DNA of 64,000 nt from Miscanthus floridulus (Eukaryota; Streptophyta; Magnoliopsida; Poales; Poaceae), in assembly GCF_019320115.1 (NCBI RefSeq), contig NC_089584.1, positions 51,581,633-51,645,632 on the forward strand, read 5' to 3'. Position 1 is the first letter of the stretch. Every line of letters starts with the position of its first letter. Under the pieces are notes generated by a model. The model saw nothing but the letters and a program-made list of their open reading frames with translations, was not told where the DNA came from and ran no database searches. The translations under genes were made by a program, and so were the position numbers. Below are positions 57,411 through 64,000 of the stretch, in pieces.

Positions 57411-58060
57411 CGACCAGTGGGCAGGACATCCCTTACATAGGGTGTTTCCCCCTCGTTCTTGATGCAACCATCAAGAAAGTACTCTTTAGGAAAGTACTCA
57501 TCGATAGCAGAACTGCTCTGAACCTCCTCTTCGTCGGAGCCCTAAAGGAGCTAGGCCTTAGAATAGAAGACCTCACTCCCTTTGACTCCTCCTTCTAGGG
57601 GCAGTGGTACCTAGTAGGGAATCCAAACCGCTTGGAGAGATCACCCTCCTAGTATAGTTTGGCATGGCTAGCAACTTCTGTGTCTAGCACATCAACTTCT
57701 ATGTCGCCGACTTCAACACGGCCTACCACTGCCATACTTGGTCAGTCAGCTCTAGCCAAGTTCATGGCCATACTGCACTATGTCTATCTGGTACTAAAGA
57801 TGCCTTTGCCTACAGGAGTTTTGGCTCTTCGGGCCAACCTCTCCTTTGCCTACACCTATGAAACAAAGAGTCTTTCCCTCACCGAAGCTATCGACCTCTC
57901 CATCTAGATGGCCAACATGGTCAACGACGCCAAGACGACACCCACCGATGACCTAGAGATCCTAGTGATGGAGCCTCCATGTGCCTCTGCCAAGTCTAAG
58001 GAAATGAAGGAGGTCAGGCCTTGGCCTCAACAACCCCATCAAGACTATCAAGATTGGGGC
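57411..58060 (+). pseudogene. Tat-type aspartic protease region, degenerate
   Basis: At about 57460-57600 LIDSRTALNLLFVGALKELG replaces the family motif LIDGGSALN, so the catalytic triplet is lost. The downstream frame 57659-57907 (LAKFMAILHYVYLVLKMP) continues the lineage's conserved protease tail after a frameshift near 57605. Adjacent DDLEILVMEP-type sequence leads into RT. Confidence 0.75.
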
Positions 58061-60163
58061 TCATCTTGACCCCAAATAGGAAAGCATGCTCGTCTCCTTC
58101 CTATGTGTCAATGCCAACGTGTTTGCTTTGAAACCTATAGACATGCCAGGGGTACCATGGGAGAAGATTGAGCACTCCTTGAATGTCTCACCGATCGCCA
58201 AGCCGATCAAGAAGAAACTCCGATGATTTGCACCAGACAAGAAGGAAGCTATTAGGGTAGAAATAAAATGGCTCCTAGCAGCTAGATTTATTAAGAAGTA
58301 TATCATCCTGAGTGGCTGGCAAACCCAGTCCTTGTTCAAAAGAAGAATAAAGAATGGAGAATATGCGTTGATTACACCGATCTCAACAAACACTGCCCTA
58401 AAGACCCCTTTGGTCTACCTTGGATAGACAAGGTTGTAGACTCCACTGCCAGCTATGAACTCCTCTCCTTTCTCGACTATTACTCTAGCTATCACCAAAT
58501 ATCTCTTAAGGAGGACTAGATCAAAACATCATTCATCACACCTTTCGGTGCGTATTGCTATACCACCATGTCCTTTGGACTCAAAAATGCTGAGGTGACC
58601 TACCAAAGGGACATTTAGATGTGGCTTGATCAACAGATAGGCTACAACATCGAAGCTTACATCGACAATGTGGTCATCAAGTCCAAAACCGCTGACAGTC
58701 TCATCGCCGACTTCAAAGAAACGTTCGCCAACCTAAAAAGATACAGATGGAAGTTGAACCCTTCAAAGTGCATCTTTGGAGTTCCATGCGGCATACTCCT
58801 GGGCTACATCATCGGCACCCATGGTATCGAACCCAATCCTGACAAGGTCTTTGCCATTACCAATATGAAATGGCCAACCTACGTAAAGGATATACATAAG
58901 CTCATAGGGTGCATGGCTTCTCTCAGCCACTTTATATCACAACTCAGCGAAAAGGGAGTACCGTTCTTCAAACTACTCAAGGCCTCCAAGCATTTCTCCC
59001 TGTTGGTGGAGGCTAATACGACCTTTGAGCAAATTAGGATGTTTTTAATGAAGCCTTCAATTATGATGGCGCCTCTACTAGATGAAACCCTATTGATCTA
59101 CATCGCTGCTACCTCTTGCATCGTGAACACAGCTATCATCGTTGAGCGCGAGGAGGCTAGACACACCTATAAGGTGCAACGTCTAGTCTACTTCATCAGT
59201 GAGGTTCTTAATGAGTCCAAAATTCGTTACCCTCAGGTTCATAAGCTGTTGTATGTCATTCTGGTCACATCGCGCAAGCTCTGCCAATACTTCAAGTACT
59301 ATAAGATCACCATGGTCACCGAGTTCCCACTAGGGGACATCCTCTATAACAAAGAGGCTAATGGCTGCATCATCAAGTGGGCAGTCGAGCTTGGCACTTA
59401 CTCCATAGAATTTAGAAGTAGGCCTACCATTAAGTCCCAGGCGCTGGCTGATTTCATAGCTAAGTGGACTGAGATCCAAGAGCCCATCCTCGCTTCTTGC
59501 CCCAAGCACTGGATAATGTATTTTGATGATGCCCTCAACATCAATGGTGCTGGCGCCGACATTTTGGTCATTACTCCAACTAAGGACAAGCTCTGTTACG
59601 TCCTTCGAATTCATTTCCCAACTTCCAACAACACCATAGACTATGAAGCATGTCTCCATGGACTTCGTATAGCTGTTGAGCTCAGCGTCAAATGCCTCAT
59701 GGTATACGGAGACTCCACGCTGGTCATCAACCAAGTCAACAAAGATTGGTCCTACTCCAGTGAGAAGATGGATGCATACTGCGCCGAGATCAGGAAACTC
59801 GAAGGAAAGTTCTATGGTATCTCATACCACCACATGGTACAAGACCAAAATCAGCTCGCCGACCACCTATCTAAGATAGGCTCTTCTCGCACCATGATTC
59901 CGCCTGGGGTCTTTGTTCAACACATCTTTACACCATCTATTAAGGAAGAGAAGGAAGATCAAGAAATCCCCCCAGCCGAGCAGCTGGTACTTGCAGTACC
60001 CTCACTGGTCATAGATTGGAGGGATCAGTTCATCAAGTACCTCACCAACGCTGACGTACCTGTCGACAAGACCAAAACTAAACACCTCATCCGTTACAGC
60101 AAGCATTATGTGCTGGTAGATGAAAACTTGATGAGGAAAAGCGCCAAGGAAGGGATACTATAG
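58061..60163 (+). pseudogene. Tat-type reverse transcriptase, RNase H and archaeal-type RNase H
   Basis: RT begins in broken frames (58180-58618: APDKKEAIRVEIKWLLAA, DYTDLNKHCPKDPFG, SFITPFGAYCYTTMSFGLKN, stops at 58518 and 58616). It continues in an open frame 58619-60163 (514 codons). In that frame residues 14-17 are YIDN where YVDD is the polymerase site, so it is inactive. The RT thumb and connection (LNPSKCIFGV, LIGCMASLSHFIS) run to about 140, the retroviral-type RNase H, decayed, covers 145-280, and the extra archaeal-type RNase H typical of Tat elements covers about 297-420, with its four acidic positions present (D303, E343, D365, D415). The ATG at 58619 is internal to RT and not a true start. 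The frame would have copied RNA into cDNA. Confidence 0.9.
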
Positions 60164-61233
60164 AAATGCATCACCCAAGAAGATGGAGTGAAACTACTTC
60201 TTGAAATCCACTCTGGTTTCTATGGCAACCACGCAGCCTCTAGAAACCTAGTCGGTAAAGCTTTTTGAGCTAGTTTTTATTAGCCCACGGCCATCGCCGA
60301 TGCAGAAGACCTCGTCCGACATTGTGAAGGATGTCAATTTTTCACCAATCAAATACACGTGCCGGCGCAGGAATTGTAGACCATCCCAACTTCTTGGCCT
60401 TTTGCATGCTGGGGATGGGACATGATCGGGCCTTTCAATCCTATGCCAAGTAGTTTTTAGTACGTATATGTCACCATTGACAAGTTCTCCAAGTGGATCG
60501 AATACAAGCTGCTTGTTTCATCCACTGCAAAGAAGGCAGTCGAGCTCTTCGAAGATATCATCCATAGATTTGGTCTCCCGAACAACATTATCACCGACCT
60601 TGGAACTACATTCACCGGTCACCATTTTTGGGACAACTATGAAGACCGATGCATCTTCATCAAATACGTGTCTATTGCCCATCCTAGAGCCAACAGCCAT
60701 GTCGAATAGGTGAACAGCATGATCTTCGATGCCCTCAAAAAGAGACTATACCAGAAAGAGGAAAAGCATCCTGGGCAGATGGCTCAAAGAGCTCCCAGCT
60801 ATGGTCTGGGGACTGCGCACTCAAGCTAGTCGCAACACCAATATATCTCCATATTTTTTGGTCTACGGCTTAGAGGTCGTACTTCCCATGGACATTGCCT
60901 TCTGAGCACCTAGGGTGGAACATTATAATGAAGAGCAAGACATAGCCATTCAGACAGTGGACATCATCAGGGTCGAAGAAGAATGCCTGATCACTTGTAT
61001 CCGCACAGCCAAATACCTAGAAGGCTTGTGAAGATACTATAATCGCAATATCAAAGGTCATTCATTTGTGGTCGATGACCTCGTTCTCTGTAGAAAGTAG
61101 AAAACCAAAGGGATGCACAAGCTCTCCTCCCCCTAGGAAGGGCCTTACGTCATCAAAGAGGTTACCCAACTAGGGTCTTACTGGCTATGTGACATGGAGG
61201 GAATCAATATCCCTAATTCGTGGCACATCGAGT
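60164..61233 (+). pseudogene. Tat-type integrase, degenerate
   Basis: It follows the RNase H after a stop at 60161. The HHCC zinc-binding part is visible as EIHSGFYGNHAASRNLV and HCEGCQFF. The core shows WDMIGPF (Asp), IITDLGTTFTGHHFW (Asp) and AHPRANSHVE (Glu), so the D-D-E residues are retained, but stops lie at about 60268, 60379, 60459 and 60708, and a shift near 60780. The C-terminal part (YNRNIKGHSFVVDDLVL, GPYVIKEVTQLGSYWL, NSWHIE) ends at about 61233, the normal end of the polyprotein. Confidence 0.88.
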
Positions 61234-62330
61234 AACTTATATGTTTCTATCCTTGGAATGCTCCAAATATGTACTCTTCGCTCCATAACGAATGAAGTTT
61301 TTGTCACCATAATTTGTCTCCATTATTTATCCGCTCTAGTTTAGTCTCCATTCATGATTACCAACTCCAAGCTACTCCTTAACAAACATCGACAATTATA
61401 CATGATCTCCATAAATGCTCTACCCCGTTTCTCCATACTAAAATATCTTTAAGATATTCCGCCAACCATCGAGCAACACACGTTCTGCTCTGTGTTCTTT
61501 GGAGAAAACCCTATCTTTGATCTCTCCCTACCCGTGCTATGGGCTCCGCACTCTACGTTATGGGTGGTCAGCTGCGATTCCTTGGTCACGCCTATTCCTC
61601 CTACACATGCACAGGCTCCAGTGCTCGATGTTATGGAATACGGGCTAGCCAAGGCCAAGAGCCCAGTAACAAACTAACTGCTTGGATGCTACTTATACCA
61701 CGTATAAATGCGTTAGGGTTAACAACATGTTTCTTTTTCACCGCAAGTGTTAGCAAGCCGCATAAACATGCATCCGATGTCTACTTACAACATTTATACA
61801 AATACATAAATGTTTGTTTATGCCCTCACGCATTTAAATCTCCTCTCTAGTTGTTCCATACAGGTTCCTCTCCACTCAGGTTATTGTGCTTGGCCCTCAC
61901 CATCTACCTTGCCAAACAGATCGACATTGCCGACCAACTTCTTCGCCATGACCTCCACCTCATCCTTTAGCTACTCCTGCTTCGTCGTGCTCGTCCCTCT
62001 AGTGAATCTAGCCCCTATCGCTTGAAGATTGATGGTAGGGTAATGAGACTGGACCACCGCCAGGGTGTGCGTCATGACAGAGACATTGACGTCATGGTTG
62101 AAGCCTTTGAAGTTCTCCCATGCTGCCTTGCACCTGTCAATGATGGCGTCTGGATGTGGTGGCCTATCGTCGGGCTAAGGAGTCACCTCCATGTCGGTAC
62201 AGTCGAGCATAGGCCTGACTCAGACCACCACGGTGTCAAGTTTCCCCCTTTGGGTTCTAGCCTCTAGCTCTAGCATGTCAAACTATGCCTTGTTTCTTTG
62301 ACGGTATTCTGCTGGCACCAAAAGGATCCA
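61234..62330 (+). other. Long 3' noncoding region of the Tat-type element
   Basis: No sense-strand domain is present. Frames at 61492-62267 are short and unrelated to known proteins. Tat elements usually have 1-3 kb between integrase and the 3' LTR, which fits. Confidence 0.55.
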
Positions 62331-62510
62331 TCAAACGAAGAAATCACTTTAGCAAAAACACTGACCATGAACTACTCACCTTTTAGCTCATCAGCTAGTT
62401 TCTCCACTTGCCCAGACGCCTTCTCCTTCTCCTCTTGGAGTTGACCGATGACTTAGCATAACTAGCCGAGCTTCGCATCTTGCTCTACAAACATGATGAT
62501 CATTAGCAAA
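62331..62510 (-). pseudogene. Remnant of the antisense coiled-coil ORF of Tat-type elements
   Basis: On the minus strand, from about 62495, EQDAKLG then (after two stops) VIGQLQEEKEKASGQVEK and LADELKG form a Glu/Lys/Leu heptad pattern and end at AAAG|GTGAG, a splice donor. As I recall, related grass elements carry an antisense, intron-containing ORF with a coiled coil at this place; its role is unknown. Two stop codons show decay here. Confidence 0.55.
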
Positions 62511-62566
62511 CATCAAGACTGTTCGGCAATGAAGAACAAATTCACCGATCCGCAGTACCTTTCTTC

Positions 62567-64000
62567 TGTATCACCCTAGGTGTTTGGCTTCTACTAATTG
62601 CATGTCATTTCATAAACATGTGCATTATCCATGTCATCATGCTATTATCATTGAAACATACGTATGCAACATTTTAAATTGTATGTGTTTCATGCTTGAT
62701 TGCTTAGAGTGGTAGTAGTGCAACTTGGGAATGCAACATGAAACTCTCATACCTTGAAACATGGCAACATGGTAGTAATGTGGCAATTATAAAATGACAA
62801 CAAGGTCTTGAAACATGTGAGACATGTCATTGCAACATATGAATGAATTGCTTGTTTTACTTTCTTTATCACATGTGATCATTAGAAGTGGTATAACAAT
62901 TTTGTAAAATGGTTGATCATGGTCTATTACACCTTAACTACACTTAGGTTACTTGTTTGGACATTGTTCATATAGATCAAAATGACCAAAATGCCCTTGA
63001 TTGCATGTTTGACTTGAGTTGACTCGAGGAGTGTCATAGTTTGACTATTTAAAAAGTCCAACTTGGAAGCTTTGCATGGCTGTACACTCTTTACAAAAGT
63101 TGTAGCTAATTTATCAAGGAACAAAAGTTGTTTTATGACCAACTCATGAAAATGGCTAGAACATGCTCAAACATGGCCCACAAGTCAGAAATACATGCTG
63201 TTTTCAACACTTAGAAAAATATCCTAAGTCATGGTGCATTTCAGTGAGATCAGGCCAACTTGGGCTTCATATAACTTCTGATCCAGGTCGAATGAGTTGT
63301 TGATTTCTAAATCAAAGATGTAGTCCTACCATACATCTACATTTTTCATGAACACCATTTTTGCAAAGGGGCATTGGATTAGCCGTAATAAGGTGTTGAA
63401 GTCGCGCTGTCAGGCTCGGAATGGAACACTGAATCGACGCTACAGTGATCAAATTTCAGATTTCAGCCGACGCGTGGGGGACACTCGTCGCCGGCTTGCT
63501 GTCACGCTGGCCACGCGCCGTGCGCCTCCTGGCATCGCAGACGCGCCTTGAAGCCACCCGCGCGTCTGTCCGACGCACTCACCGTCCCATTTCACATTTT
63601 CTCGCCCTCCACCGCACGCCGCGTCGAGAGCTAAGCCGCCCGCCATTGCCGACCGAGCATCGCAGCCGCCGTGCGTGCACGCCACCGTGAAAACGCGTTG
63701 CCCCATCCGCCTGCAGCCTCGCCGTGACCTCCTCCACCTCCTCTACCTCTCAGCCGGGTCAATCGAGCCTCGGTAAGGGCGTATTCGCCGTTCTTCCCCA
63801 CCGCAGCCATGGTGGAAGTTCGCCGGAGTTGGCGCTCCATGTGGCCAGTTGTCTTCGTGCCCTTTCCACCCATCCTCTGGCTCGCGCTAGGTCCTAGGAA
63901 CACCGCTGAAGCTTGCAGTGTCAACCGTTAGGGCAGCAGCGCCATAGCCTCGCCGGTGCCGGACGTGCCGCGGTCGTGCGCCGCCGTGCTCGTCGCCACC
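62567..64000 (+). mobile_element. Start of another long Gypsy-type LTR, runs off the window
   Basis: It begins TGTATCACCCTAGGTGTTTG, nearly the same start as the minus-strand LTR ending at 40838. It has about 850 bp of AT-rich U3 with AAAAGTTGTAGCTAATTTAT and GAACAAAAGTTGTTTTATGA, then GC-rich sequence from about 63400 with frames on both strands (63445-63924) that resemble the GC-rich core of the other long LTRs and carry no domain. No preceding polypurine tract is clear, so it is an insertion into the Tat element. Confidence 0.7.

Larger units (their letters stand above)
54496..62566 (+). mobile_element. Ty3/Gypsy element of the Tat lineage (RIRE2-like), 3' LTR not in view
   Basis: A 476-bp 5' LTR, the Tat-type primer-binding site, a degenerate gag-pol in the order gag, protease, RT, RNase H, archaeal-type RNase H, integrase, and a long 3' noncoding region with an antisense ORF remnant identify the lineage. 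GTCAA precedes the LTR. The element is interrupted at 62567 by the start of another LTR. It inserted into the same Gypsy LTR DNA as the Copia element. Confidence 0.88.

Noticed and set aside
59330..59734. 134-codon minus-strand frame
   Set aside because: It is antisense to the well-supported archaeal-type RNase H frame and shows no domain.

Overview
This window looks like intergenic DNA of a large grass genome, probably of the maize/sorghum/sugarcane/Miscanthus group. The evidence is its content: Copia and Gypsy LTR retrotransposons with grass-type gag-pol proteins, En/Spm (CACTA) DNA transposons carrying both plant CACTA genes, hAT-type miniature elements, very long GC-rich LTRs, and almost nothing else. 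I found no intact host gene. The only host-derived gene I recognise is a broken F-box protein gene on the minus strand (about 16684-17783, with its 5' side displaced to about 32924-33175). No CRISPR array, rRNA gene or intact tRNA gene was seen.

The layout is a set of elements inserted into one another. The outermost visible layer is Gypsy-type LTR DNA (1-3004 and 53675-54495). One minus-strand Copia element appears to be inserted in it. Its 3' LTR is at 3005-4694, its RNase H tail at about 5828-6013, an integrase fragment at 15405-15641, its gag/protease/integrase start at 48888-51665, and its 5' LTR at 51720-53674. It has been stretched to about 50.7 kb by later insertions, and most of its integrase core and reverse transcriptase are gone.

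The first block inside it (6014-15404) holds a 1158-bp non-autonomous CACTA element with an ACT target-site duplication (7067-8224), a minus-strand promoter/first-exon fragment, a large tandemly duplicated fold-back array (9226-11110), a GC-rich exon-like fragment (11400-11925), a MITE and a long AT microsatellite. The second block (15642-48887) begins with a CACTA end and the F-box pseudogene. A 15.1-kb CACTA element (17843-32920, TSD TAC) interrupts that pseudogene. This CACTA carries a TNPD-type transposase gene and a TNPA-type (Transposase_24 family) gene, both disabled, and the TNPD gene is split by a 3.3-kb solo LTR (22085-25374, TSD CGCAG). Then come a minus-strand Gypsy LTR split by a solo Copia-type LTR (37092-39402, TSD GGGAT), which itself contains a hAT MITE (38302-38759, TSD GTCCGGTC), and an internally deleted Gypsy element with an unusually long, roughly 5.9-kb LTR (42995-48887).

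The right end (54496-62566) is a plus-strand Ty3/Gypsy element of the Tat lineage (RIRE2-like). It has its 5' LTR, primer-binding site, degenerate gag, protease, RT-RNase H with the extra archaeal-type RNase H, integrase, and a remnant antisense coiled-coil ORF. Another long LTR starts at 62567 and runs off the window. Every coding region carries stops or frameshifts, so any activity would need proteins supplied by other copies. I see no convincing undescribed functional system; the most interesting signals are structural (fold-back arrays, tRNA-like segments near CACTA ends, a giant LTR, gene capture).
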